A stretch of DNA of 64,000 nucleotides from Flavobacterium cupreum (GTDB taxonomy: Bacteria > Bacteroidota > Bacteroidia > Flavobacteriales > Flavobacteriaceae). The translations under genes were made by a program, and so were the position numbers. Positions 28,592 to 36,433 of this stretch are shown here, piece after piece. The stretch is from the NCBI RefSeq assembly GCF_003996965.1, contig NZ_QWDM01000001.1, positions 496,001-560,000 of the forward strand, written 5' to 3'. Positions within the stretch are counted from its first letter, which is position 1. Every line of letters starts with the position of its first letter. The notes beneath the pieces were generated by a model that was given only the letters and a program-made list of their open reading frames with translations, ran no database searches and had not been told where the DNA came from.

Positions 28592-29440
28592 TTACTTTAA
28601 TTTCAGACGATAGTTGCTTGGTGTAATGCTGTATTTATCATGAAAACTTTTGGTGAAATTTGCGAGATCATTAAAACCACAATCAAATGCAATGTCAGTA
28701 ATACGTTCGTCTGAAACTATAAGCAGTTCGGCAGCCTTTTCAAGTCGCTGAGTTTTGATATAATTGGCCGGAGAGTCATTGTAAAGTTTTGTGAACTCCC
28801 TTTTAAAAGACGAAACGCTGAGATTGGTTTTCTGTGCCAGATCTTCAACACCCACCTGCAAAAATATATTTGCCTCTATAATTTGCTTAAAACTATAAGT
28901 AGCAGGCGAAAATAGCTGGGATAATATGACCTGAATGGTTGCTGCATTTTGCGTCTGCGACAATAAAAGAATAATCTCTTTTAATTTTAGAATTAAAATC
29001 TCTTCATTTACTAAAGACGGATTTTCGAAATAAAACAAAAGACCTTCAATATATTTTTTTATCAAAAAGTCATTATTGATTTTTTCGGTGGTTTGATTCG
29101 ATACATTGTTTATTGGTTTTTGAAGCAATAAAGGGAATTCCTTTTGGTAAATTTTCTTCAGCGTTTCCGGGTGGAAACTTATAACTACCAGTTCATTTTG
29201 AGTACTTGTAGCGGAATTGCTGACTTTCTTCCCCGTATTGGCACAGGTTAGAAGTAATGAGTAGTTGCCGGGCACGACAATTTGTTCCTCTTCCGCATGA
29301 AATTGTATCTCACCTTCCAAAGAAAATAAAAAGCAAGCGTTATCGGATACTGGAAAAGGAAATTCAAAAGGTGATTTTAATTTTACTTTTTGAATTAACG
29401 TCTGACCGAATAAGTCAATTTTTTTATAGTCTGTAACCAT
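28592..29440 (-). CDS. AraC family transcriptional regulator (candidate regulator of the redox regulon)
   Basis: 282 residues. The N-terminal part (about 1-170) is a cupin-like effector domain without a recognised ligand motif. The C-terminal two-HTH AraC domain covers about 185-282 (LAQKTNLSVSSFKREFTKLYNDSPANYIKTQRLEKA and the family motif ITDIAFDCGFNDLANFTKSF). It is transcribed toward the DsbD unit, with its own terminator and then promoter copy B in the gap. That position makes it the leading, unproven, candidate to bind the shared operator. Confidence 0.92.
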   Translation of the reverse strand: MVTDYKKIDLFGQTLIQKVKLKSPFEFPFPVSDNACFLFSLEGEIQFHAEEEQIVVPGNYSLLLTCANTGKKVSNSATSTQNELVVISFHPETLKKIYQKEFPLLLQKPINNVSNQTTEKINNDFLIKKYIEGLLFYFENPSLVNEEILILKLKEIILLLSQTQNAATIQVILSQLFSPATYSFKQIIEANIFLQVGVEDLAQKTNLSVSSFKREFTKLYNDSPANYIKTQRLEKAAELLIVSDERITDIAFDCGFNDLANFTKSFHDKYSITPSNYRLKLK

Positions 29441-29530
29441 TTAATATATTTTTAGATTGTAAAACTGCCCAAATGAAAACAAAAATAAGCGGTAAGAATT
29501 TAATATTAAATCACAAGATAATGACTATTA

Positions 29531-30379
29531 TTAGATAATTAATGGTTTTAAATTCCTGAATTCAAGAGCGGTCATAGCAGTATTCTTTTTAAAAAAACGT
29601 GAAAAATAAGCATGATCTTCATAACCTAGTTCGTAGGCTATCTGTTTAACATCAAGTGTGGTATAATAAAGCATTCGTTTTGCTTCCAGTAAAATTTCCT
29701 GATTGATCCAGTAACTTGCCGGGAATCCTGTAATTTGTTTTACGATTTCATTAAGGTACAGGGGCGAGATATTAAGAAGCGATGCATATTCCTGAACCTG
29801 TTTGCTTTCTTTAATTTTTTCACCAACAAGCTGTTTAAAGGTAACAACAGTATTATATTTTGTCCCGCCAATATAAGGCATCAGATTTTGGGACAGCAAA
29901 ATTCTTGTAGCCATTATTCCTGCCAGAGTTTCTATCATTGATCTTATTACCGATTTATACAGCGGTTGGGATTCTTCTTTAAGCATTTCTACAAGTAAAG
30001 GAAGTATTTTAAATGCCGCTTCATCATGGTCTACTGCAGCAACTTGTTTTAAATTTAAACAAGAGGTAAAGATTTCACGATACTGAACGGGCACCAGCTC
30101 ATTATCGACAAATACCAGCCAGCCGCTGCATTCTTTAACATCGAGATAGCGGTGCATCTGTCCGGGAGCTACAAAACTTACAGAAGGTCCGGTTTGATTT
30201 ATTTCATTAAAATCCAATTCCCATAGAAAATAACCGGTTTGCTGAATGATGAACATATAATGATTGTCACGGTGCGCAACATGTAAATATTCATTCAGAT
30301 TGTCGAAGGTTGCCAGATCTACTCCAATGCTTCCCAGTTCATCTTTATGTACTTCTATAGCCTCTTTTTTTGCTGACAT
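29531..30379 (-). CDS. AraC family transcriptional regulator
   Basis: 282 residues from the ATG at 30379. N-terminal AraC-binding-like cupin domain about 25-155 (SVSFVAPGQMHRYLD) and C-terminal HTH domain about 185-280 (YASLLNISPLYLNEIVKQITGFPASYWINQ, VKQIAYELGYEDHAYFSRFFKK). An upstream in-frame start at 30460 exists, but a TATATTTG -7 box at 30386-30393 lies inside that extension, so the shorter form is preferred. The mRNA may be nearly leaderless. Target unknown. Confidence 0.9.
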   Translation of the reverse strand: MSAKKEAIEVHKDELGSIGVDLATFDNLNEYLHVAHRDNHYMFIIQQTGYFLWELDFNEINQTGPSVSFVAPGQMHRYLDVKECSGWLVFVDNELVPVQYREIFTSCLNLKQVAAVDHDEAAFKILPLLVEMLKEESQPLYKSVIRSMIETLAGIMATRILLSQNLMPYIGGTKYNTVVTFKQLVGEKIKESKQVQEYASLLNISPLYLNEIVKQITGFPASYWINQEILLEAKRMLYYTTLDVKQIAYELGYEDHAYFSRFFKKNTAMTALEFRNLKPLII

Positions 30380-30385
30380 ATTTTT

Positions 30386-30393
30386 CAAATATA
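30386..30393 (-). promoter_or_regulatory. -7 promoter box (TATATTTG) abutting the AraC start codon
   Basis: Only 6 bp separate this box from the ATG at 30377-30379, predicting transcription to begin at or next to the start codon. Confidence 0.4.
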
Positions 30394-30610
30394 ATGGCCG
30401 AAAATGCAACATACCATTCCTTAGAATGCTGCAAAGTTTTTTAAGGAAACCGGGGTACAATATCCGGTAAAAACATATACTCAGTACGATAGTGCTTCGT
30501 AACCTCCACTTAGGTACTTATATTTTCATTACGCAAGTTAATAACTATGACCGGAAGCAGGCAATACTTCAGGTCATAAAACAGATAATATTTGCTGAAA
30601 AATTAAAAAA

Positions 30611-30733
30611 CTATGATTTCCATGTCATACAATATTCGGTAATGCCAAGAAATTTTCCTGCGTAACAAGTGACTTTCATGTGATCACAATACAAATCAAC
30701 CACTCCTCGAAATGTTGTATTTAATTCTTTCAT
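30611..30733 (-). CDS. Possible small protein (40 aa), downstream of osmC
   Basis: ATG at 30733 to TAG at 30611: a 40-residue ORF beginning MKELNTTFRG with three Cys (in LYCDHMKVTCYAG and TEYCMTW). It starts 18 bp after the osmC stop on the same strand, so it could be translated from the same mRNA or be the remnant of a larger gene. No family recognised; coding status uncertain. Confidence 0.3.
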   Translation of the reverse strand: MKELNTTFRGVVDLYCDHMKVTCYAGKFLGITEYCMTWKS

Positions 30734-30751
30734 GATCCGTAAAACTCTTTT

Positions 30752-31177
30752 TTAATTTTCGATAAATGCAAGATGAGCTTCAGATGTAATGGCTATACGT
30801 AACGCTTTAGAAATTAAGCAATCTTTTTCAGCAACTTTTACTAAGGCATTGAAAGTCTCTGCACTAATTCCCGGTACAATACCTGTAATAGAAAGATGTA
30901 TTCCCGAAATATCAAAACCTTCCATTGACAAAACAGCTTCAGTGGTCAATGCTGTTGGCGGCATGCCTTGTTCTGTCAATGCAAAACTAACGGCCATGGT
31001 AAAACAGCCTGCATGTGCTGCTGCTAATAATTCTTCAGGATTTGTTCCTTTTTCTTCTCCGGTAAAACGGGTTTTGAAACTGTAATTTGTTTTGTTTAAA
31101 ATCCCGCTCTGAGTAGTTAGCTCCCCTTTTCCCTCTTTTACACTCCCTGTCCACTGTGCTTTTGCTGTACGTTTCAT
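30752..31177 (-). CDS. osmC: OsmC family peroxiredoxin
   Basis: Thiol-dependent peroxidase active on organic hydroperoxides. From the ATG at 31177 the 141-residue product aligns by eye with E. coli OsmC (AQWTGSVKEGKGELTTQSG, GEEKGTNPEELLAAAHAGCF). Both redox cysteines are present, in HAGCF (about 57) and EKDCLI (about 123). A longer frame to 31234 adds residues not found in the family and would run over the promoter, so the shorter start is chosen. It is controlled by promoter copy C, shared with thioredoxin/DsbD genes. Confidence 0.94.
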   Translation of the reverse strand: MKRTAKAQWTGSVKEGKGELTTQSGILNKTNYSFKTRFTGEEKGTNPEELLAAAHAGCFTMAVSFALTEQGMPPTALTTEAVLSMEGFDISGIHLSITGIVPGISAETFNALVKVAEKDCLISKALRIAITSEAHLAFIEN

Positions 31178-31202
31178 CCTTCTTGCATTTTTAAATTTGA
31201 AT

Positions 31203-31285
31203 GTCATTATTGACGGTACAAAGATGCCATACAAAACCAGGAAGGATTATGTGGATAAGACCAATTATTTGGCAATTTAGTCCAA
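31203..31285 (-). promoter_or_regulatory. Shared redox-regulon promoter, copy C (osmC)
   Basis: GTCATTATTGAC at 31203-31214, -7 box CATCTTTG on minus at 31219-31226, and operator 31259-31285 with TTTGGCAATTTAG. ATTGAC-to-operator spacing is 53 bp, as in the other copies. Confidence 0.85.
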
Positions 31286-31342
31286 AAAGAAAACTTTAAA
31301 AATTTAAGTTCTTTAAACAAATGACTGCAGTTCTAATTGCTG

Positions 31343-32179
31343 TCATAAAAAATCTGTAGAAACAGAAACCGATTCCCAGTCGGACATTTCTTTATGTAGC
31401 TGCTCAATTTTACTCTTTGCCCTGTTAAAAGCATCGCTTCCTAAAAATAAGTTTACCGGAGGATTCCGGCTAACGATCAACTGTAATAAAGCATCGGCTA
31501 TGAGGTCCGGATTTCCAGGCTGTACCCCATCCATGCTGTTCATTTTTTCATGATATTCGCGCAGGTAATTATACTCCTGCAGTTGGTTTTTATTGTAAGC
31601 AATAGAATCCGGTTTTGCAAAACTTGTCCTGAACCATCCCGGCAAAACATTTGTAACATGTATTCCCAGTGGCTTTAAATCATTTGCAAGCGCTTCGGAT
31701 AAGCCACTTAATGCAAATTTTGCAGCACAATACATGGACCATCCCAACCCCGGAGCAAAACCTGCTATTGATGAAATATTAATAATGTGACCTGAACGCT
31801 GTTCTCTAAGATAGGGCAAAGCTTTTTGAACAACCTTTACGGCAGCAAAAAAATTCACTTCGAAATTTTCGTTTATTTCGTCGGAGGTAAGTTCTTCCAA
31901 TGCGCCTCCCAAACCATAACCTGCGTTGTTTACAATTATATCTACCCGTCCAAATTTTTCAATGGTGCTTTTAAGTGAAGACTCAATAGATTGCTCACTT
32001 TTTAAATCTGTCTCCAATGCCAGAAACCGTTCTCCATAGTGTGTGAATGGATCAAATGCTTTCACTGATCTTGAGGTAGCTGCAACGCTGTGCCCTTTAG
32101 ATAGTAGTTGTTTCGTCAGTGCTAATCCCATTCCTTTGGAGGCTCCCGTTATATACCAAACTTTACTTGTGCTCATCAT
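31343..32179 (-). CDS. SDR family oxidoreductase
   Basis: 278-residue NAD(P)-dependent short-chain dehydrogenase. Cofactor motif TGASKGMG (about 10-17), NNAGYG (about 88-93), catalytic Ser in INISSIAG and Tyr/Lys in YCAAKFALSG. The long C-terminal part after GWFRTSF is typical of classical SDRs with a substrate loop. The start may be either of two consecutive Met codons (32179 or 32176). A degenerate copy of the redox-regulon operator lies upstream. Substrate unknown. Confidence 0.92.
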   Translation of the reverse strand: MMSTSKVWYITGASKGMGLALTKQLLSKGHSVAATSRSVKAFDPFTHYGERFLALETDLKSEQSIESSLKSTIEKFGRVDIIVNNAGYGLGGALEELTSDEINENFEVNFFAAVKVVQKALPYLREQRSGHIINISSIAGFAPGLGWSMYCAAKFALSGLSEALANDLKPLGIHVTNVLPGWFRTSFAKPDSIAYNKNQLQEYNYLREYHEKMNSMDGVQPGNPDLIADALLQLIVSRNPPVNLFLGSDAFNRAKSKIEQLHKEMSDWESVSVSTDFL

Positions 32180-32192
32180 TATTATTTTTAGG

Positions 32193-32257
32193 CAAAGTTA
32201 AAACAGATAACTGGTGCCGTTTTGTTGAAACAGAACCATTTTTTGTCAAATTCAAAC
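32193..32257 (-). promoter_or_regulatory. Possible fifth, degenerate redox-regulon promoter (SDR gene)
   Basis: TAACTTTG -7 box on minus at 32193-32200. At the same 43-bp offset used by copies A-D lies TTTGTCAAATT (32242-32252), a partial match to TTTGGCAATTT. The GTCA-N4-TGAC element is missing and the leader would be very short, so membership is doubtful. Confidence 0.35.
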
Positions 32258-33157
32258 CTTTCTAAAAGACGATGGACTGCCGTTGGTTTGTTTTTTAAAA
32301 AAGTTGTTAAAATGCGCCTGGTCCTCAAATCCGAGTGCATAGCTAATTTCGGCTATGCTCCAGTTGGTATATTTCAGCAACGCTTTTGCCTCGGTAGCAA
32401 GCCTTTCGAAAATATGATCTGTAGTTGTGCGTCCAGTCGTTTTTTTTATTGCCCTATTGAGATAATTAACGTGTACGGAAAGCCTTTCAGCTGCCACTTT
32501 GGGTGACCTTAACTCAAAACGCTGCGTTGTCGATTCAATTGGGAACTGTCTTTCAAGAAGCTCCGTAAATGCAGCTGTCATTCGCGAACCTGCGTCAACG
32601 TGCCGATAAAGATCAACTGCCGGATGCAGCTGCAATGCTAAAAAGATAAGTTCACCGACATAGCTCTTAATCAATTCATACTTATAGATATAGTCCTTTT
32701 CAATAGTGGCAAGAATCTTTTCAAAAATGGCACTGATCTCACCGTAATTTTCATCATTGAGTTTAAAAACCGGATAAGTTCCCACTGAAAAAAGCGGTAA
32801 TTCACTTAAATTAATACGGAAACTGTCCTGAAAAAATTCTTCTTTAAACACACAGAAACACCCTTTGGTATCCGGCTCCAATGCCTCATAAGTGTACGGG
32901 ACCTTAGGATGAAAGAACAACAAAGTAGTACCGTTAATGGCAATACTCCTGTCTCCGTAATGAAATACAGTATTCCCTCTAAACAGCATAATTTTAAAAA
33001 AATCCCTGCGAATATAGTTGGCAGCTGTTGTATTTGTGGCAATACGGTCCTCAATTCTAAACACATTGAATTGCCCCGTATGCTTCGTGAGATTTTGTGA
33101 TAAGATATTGAATTTATGTCTGTAAAATTCTTCCAGAGATTCTGTTGATGTTGCCAT
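32252..33157 (-). CDS. AraC family transcriptional regulator
   Basis: 301 residues from the ATG at 33157 (a TTG-initiated extension to 33184 is less likely). The N-terminal cupin-like domain covers about 40-140 (IAINGTTLLFFHPKVPYTYEAL). The C-terminal AraC HTH covers about 200-300 (VAAERLSVHVNYLNRAIKKTTGRT, IAEISYALGFEDQAHFNNFFKKQTNGSPSSFR). It is divergent from the membrane-protein gene at 33385, whose promoter copy D lies in the shared gap, so this is the second candidate regulator for that operator. Confidence 0.93.
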   Translation of the reverse strand: MATSTESLEEFYRHKFNILSQNLTKHTGQFNVFRIEDRIATNTTAANYIRRDFFKIMLFRGNTVFHYGDRSIAINGTTLLFFHPKVPYTYEALEPDTKGCFCVFKEEFFQDSFRINLSELPLFSVGTYPVFKLNDENYGEISAIFEKILATIEKDYIYKYELIKSYVGELIFLALQLHPAVDLYRHVDAGSRMTAAFTELLERQFPIESTTQRFELRSPKVAAERLSVHVNYLNRAIKKTTGRTTTDHIFERLATEAKALLKYTNWSIAEISYALGFEDQAHFNNFFKKQTNGSPSSFRKV

Positions 33158-33278
33158 GGGTGAAGTATATTTTGCAAATTTCAAACTTTTTATCCGAAGA
33201 TTATTGGTTTGACTTCAGTTTTATTTCAATCTTACAGCATGCAGGCACAGGACATTACAGGAGTTCCGTATAAACCAT

Positions 33279-33361
33279 TTGAACCAAATTGCCAAAAGAT
33301 TGAGCTAATTAACGAAATCCGGCTTTTCCCTTAAAATTACTTTTGTACTGTCGATTATGAC
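33279..33361 (+). promoter_or_regulatory. Shared redox-regulon promoter, copy D (membrane protein gene)
   Basis: Reverse orientation to copies A-C. Operator at 33279-33303 (contains AAATTGCCAAAAG), GGCTTTTCCC -33 region, exact -7 box TACTTTTG at 33338-33345, and GTCGATTATGAC at 33350-33361. Operator-to-GTCGAT spacing is again 53 bp. The ATG follows 23 bp later. Confidence 0.85.
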
Positions 33362-33384
33362 AATTAATTTAAAAATTCAAAATT

Positions 33385-33879
33385 ATGGGATTATCAAATT
33401 TAGGCATTTTTCACACTGTAATAGGCGTTGTAGCCATCATTGCCGCAATAATAGCATTTGTAAAATATGGCAAAATTGACTTAGGTCAACTCACAGGTAA
33501 AATTTATTTTTACTGTACATTGGTTACTTCATTAACCGCATTAGGTATATCTAAGCACGGAGGATTTAATCCTGGGCATGCTTTTTCAATACTAATCGTT
33601 ATATTAATATTGGAAGCCTATTTTCTGAACTGGAGAAAGAAAGGATCTATCAGGGCCCGCTATTTTGAAAACTTTTGCCTGTCTTTCAGCTTTTTCCTTT
33701 CATTGGTACCAACTGTTAACGAAACCTTCACCCGTGTTCCTGTTGGGCATCCACTGGCAAAAGATATAAAAGATCCGGTAATTGCCAATACACTGTTAAT
33801 CCTTTTGGTCCTTTTTATAGCGGGTACGGTGTATCAAATTATACAACAAAGGAAAATTAATAAAGCCGCATCGATTTAA
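33385..33879 (+). CDS. Uncharacterised integral membrane protein (4 helices)
   Basis: 164 residues with about four transmembrane segments (about 8-26, 42-58, 66-84, 138-158), a conserved-looking GKIYFYCTLVTSLTALGI segment and His/Gly-rich loops (SKHGGFNPGHAFS, VPVGHPLA). No Cys pair and no known domain that I can name. Its promoter is one of the four shared redox-regulon copies, so it probably serves envelope redox or peroxide stress; that is inference from regulation only. Confidence 0.8.
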   Translation: MGLSNLGIFHTVIGVVAIIAAIIAFVKYGKIDLGQLTGKIYFYCTLVTSLTALGISKHGGFNPGHAFSILIVILILEAYFLNWRKKGSIRARYFENFCLSFSFFLSLVPTVNETFTRVPVGHPLAKDIKDPVIANTLLILLVLFIAGTVYQIIQQRKINKAASI

Positions 33880-33961
33880 GAAGTTTAAATCTGATAATTT
33901 TATAATTCGATTGCCCCGCGGTTTGCCCGGAGAGCACAGCCCAACTGTACTATTCAACACC

Positions 33962-34120
33962 ATGAAAAAACAACAAAATTCAGATCGCAAAGCTATTGTT
34001 CTTTTTTTACTGATAACCTTTGCATAAAGTTCAGTGGCTTGGTTATTTACTTTAAATACTCAGAGTACCGGAAGTTTTGACAACCGTGTGTACGGGGATT
34101 ACCGGGAGAGTTTTAATTAA
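33962..34120 (+). pseudogene. N-terminal remnant of a CPBP-type membrane protease gene with nonsense codon
   Basis: From ATG 33962 the frame encodes MKKQQNSDRKAIVLFLLITFA, then TAA (34025-34027), then continues in the same frame as SSVAWLFTLNTQSTGSF to a second stop at 34118-34120. Reading through the TAA restores a hydrophobic first helix (FLLITFA-x-SSVAWLF) like the start of CPBP-family intramembrane proteases. A single T-to-A change (TTA to TAA) would explain it. The remaining domain is absent. Family assignment rests on this short stretch. Confidence 0.45.
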
Positions 34121-34144
34121 AATAGGCTGCTACCTGGTTTAAAC

Positions 34145-34187
34145 AAAAGAATCTTCTGAGAGCGTCAATTCTCAGAGGATTCTTTTT
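34145..34187. terminator. Bidirectional terminator before the MFS gene end
   Basis: 17-bp stem with one G-T wobble (arms 34145-34161 and 34170-34186) and T runs on both strands, between convergent units. Confidence 0.8.
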
Positions 34188-34202
34188 AGTTTTGGAAGCG
34201 CA

Positions 34203-35390
34203 TTATTTTTTAGCCCTGTTAGCCAGTAAGATTCCGACGGCAAGCAAACAGCCGATGGCACCCAGGAAATAAACTGACCTGTAAGTATAATAAGCTGCTG
34301 CTAATCCCGCTAGCGGACCTGCCAGTGCCAGGGAAAGATCAAAGAATGCTGCAAAAGCCCCTAAAGCTGTGCCGCGCATTTGCGGCGCTACCTTTTGTAT
34401 GGCCAGTACACCCAGAGACGGAAATATCAAAGAGAATCCGATTCCTGTGAGACTGCAGCCTGCTATGGCTATTGTTTTATTTGGCGAGAAACCTATTAGC
34501 AGTTGGCCTGCAAATTCGACAAACAATGATACGACCGCCACTTTATAACCGCCAAATTTATCGGGAAAAGAAGAACAAAAGACCCTTGTAAGGATGTAAA
34601 AGAAACCAAATGCCATGAAAGCCATTGATGGATTTCCCCAGTTATGATCAGAAAAAAGCAATGCAATAAAGGAAGATATACAGGCAAACCCTATCGCCGA
34701 AAATGCCAGTGCCAGCCCCTGTACTGATATAAGACCAATTACTTTATAAAATGGTTCCCGTATATGAGATGCATCTGCCGGTAAGGATGGCAGTCTTACC
34801 GTACAAAGCCAGCCCGCAACAGAAAGCAGACTAATGATAATAAAGACTGCTGTCATACCACAGGAACTTTTGAGCCATAAGGCAGCCGGAGCACCAATGG
34901 CAATCCCTGCATACATAGCGATACCATTCCATGTCATTACCTGCCCCGACTTATGCGTGCCAACCAGACCAATACCCCACGACAAGGCTCCTGTTATGGC
35001 AAGACTTTCAGCTATTCCGTGTATTACTCTTGCCACTATCAATAAACCTAAAACAAGTAATGTACTACTTGTAAACAAAGACGCTGTTATATAGGTAACT
35101 CCCGAAACTACCATTAGCAATATGCCTTTTCGGCAACTGGTCTTTGCACCTTCAGTATCCGTCACTTTTCCTGAATATGCCCTGGTCAGTAAAGTAGCAA
35201 GCGACTGCAGGCCAATTACCAGTCCCACAATAAAGCTGTTAAATTTAAGATCGTTTTTTACAAAACCCGGCAGTGTTCCCAGCGTCATTCCAATTGTTAA
35301 ATAGACCGCAAACACTGACAGGATAATTGGCGTCATTATTTTTGCAAAACTTTTTTCGTTATTGCTTATTAAATCTGTATTTGTATTCAT
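34203..35390 (-). CDS. MFS transporter (YhhS/YfcJ-like efflux family)
   Basis: Twelve-helix major facilitator of 395 residues. The N-terminal half shows the first helix with GMTLGTLPGFV and the loop 2-3 MFS signature AYSGKVTDTEGAKTSCRKG. Overall layout resembles YhhS/YfcJ proteins, which are thought to export sugars or drugs. It is 13 bp downstream of an SDR gene, almost certainly the same operon. Substrate unknown. Confidence 0.9.
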   Translation of the reverse strand: MNTNTDLISNNEKSFAKIMTPIILSVFAVYLTIGMTLGTLPGFVKNDLKFNSFIVGLVIGLQSLATLLTRAYSGKVTDTEGAKTSCRKGILLMVVSGVTYITASLFTSSTLLVLGLLIVARVIHGIAESLAITGALSWGIGLVGTHKSGQVMTWNGIAMYAGIAIGAPAALWLKSSCGMTAVFIIISLLSVAGWLCTVRLPSLPADASHIREPFYKVIGLISVQGLALAFSAIGFACISSFIALLFSDHNWGNPSMAFMAFGFFYILTRVFCSSFPDKFGGYKVAVVSLFVEFAGQLLIGFSPNKTIAIAGCSLTGIGFSLIFPSLGVLAIQKVAPQMRGTALGAFAAFFDLSLALAGPLAGLAAAYYTYRSVYFLGAIGCLLAVGILLANRAKK

Positions 35391-35403
35391 TACTAAAATT
35401 AAA

Positions 35404-36168
35404 TTATAAATTCATCCCTCCCGAAACCTCAATACGCTGTGCAGTTATCCAGCCTGCCTCCTGCGTGCATAAAAAACACACTATACCGCCAATATCTTCC
35501 GGTTCACCTACCCGTCCCAGGGCGGTATTTGCTTTAACAAAGGCGTTGTATTGCGGATTATCCCTAACGATACCTCCTCCAAAATCGGTGGCTACTGGTC
35601 CCGGAGCTATTGCATTAACCCTGATACCTCTTGCAGACAATTCTTTGGCCTGATAACGGGTAAGAGTTTCTACTGCTCCCTTAATAGAAGCATATGCCGA
35701 ATACCCCGATACACTGGACTGTGCAAGCCTGCTCGACATATTTATAATAGCACCGTTATCATTAAGGTAACCCAGCGCTTTTTGGGTAAAGAAATAAACA
35801 CCTTTAAACAGTACATTAACCAACTGATCAAATTGTGCCTCAGAGGTAGATTCGAAAGGCTCATTTAATCCAATGCCTGCATTATTTATAAGATAATCAA
35901 AATTGGACGTACCAAAGTTTTCCGTTAACGTACCAGATAGCGTTTTAAAAAATTCATCAAATGAAGCGATAGCAGCAGAATTCAGCTGAAGTGCTGCTGC
36001 TTTACGGCCTTTTTCCCTTATAAGCTCAACAACATCTAAAGCTTCAATTTGGTGGGTGTGGTAGGTAAGGATAACATCTATGCCTTTTTCTGCAAGCTGT
36101 AAAGCGATATTTTTTCCAATTCCGCGATTGCCTCCCGTAACAACGGCAATTTTGTCTATGTGTTTCAT
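35404..36168 (-). CDS. SDR family oxidoreductase (FabG-like)
   Basis: 254-residue classical SDR: cofactor motif TGGNRGIGKNIA (about 11-22), NNAGIGLNEP, catalytic Ser in INMSSRLAQSS and YSAYASIKGA, and the PGPVATDFGG and C-terminal GGMNL motifs of the FabG-like group. First gene of an operon with the MFS transporter. A TATTTTTG -7 box lies at 36198-36205 on the minus strand. Confidence 0.93.
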   Translation of the reverse strand: MKHIDKIAVVTGGNRGIGKNIALQLAEKGIDVILTYHTHQIEALDVVELIREKGRKAAALQLNSAAIASFDEFFKTLSGTLTENFGTSNFDYLINNAGIGLNEPFESTSEAQFDQLVNVLFKGVYFFTQKALGYLNDNGAIINMSSRLAQSSVSGYSAYASIKGAVETLTRYQAKELSARGIRVNAIAPGPVATDFGGGIVRDNPQYNAFVKANTALGRVGEPEDIGGIVCFLCTQEAGWITAQRIEVSGGMNL

Positions 36169-36350
36169 TGTCGTATTTTATTATTGTTATACAATGCAAA
36201 AATAAAACGGAAACTCATAATGAAAGATAGATAACTAATGGCTGTTATTGGACGATTGATGGTTTTTAAATACTTTTTTTTCACCACATAAACTTAAGGG
36301 CGTTTTTAAAAATATTTTTGCAACTGTCGGAGTTATAGCGTTGATGACAT

Positions 36351-36388
36351 AAAAAAATCTCCAAAGTTTAAAAAGACTTTGGAGATTT
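36351..36388 (-). terminator. Terminator of the 276-aa secreted protein gene
   Basis: Perfect 13-bp stem (arms 36376-36388 and 36355-36367 on plus coordinates) followed on minus by a seven-T run. Confidence 0.85.
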
Positions 36389-36433
36389 ATACAGAAAGTT
36401 CCCTGAGTGGAAATCTTCAAAAATACAGGGTTT

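Larger units (their letters stand above)
30380..30751. other. Intergenic region between AraC gene and osmC
   Basis: 372 bp. Apart from the AraC promoter box and one possible 40-codon ORF (30611-30733, minus), I see no clear hairpin or coding signal. Confidence 0.4.

Noticed and set aside
31177..31234. Longer start for OsmC at 31234
   Set aside because: Adds residues absent from the family and overlaps promoter copy C.
35551..35868. 105-codon plus-strand ORF antisense to the SDR gene
   Set aside because: The minus strand has TGGNRGIG and YSAYASIK SDR motifs; the antisense product has none.
36198..36265. A sixth copy of the redox operator upstream of the SDR-MFS operon
   Set aside because: About half the positions match and the spacing is off by one (44 versus 43); not distinguishable from chance by eye.
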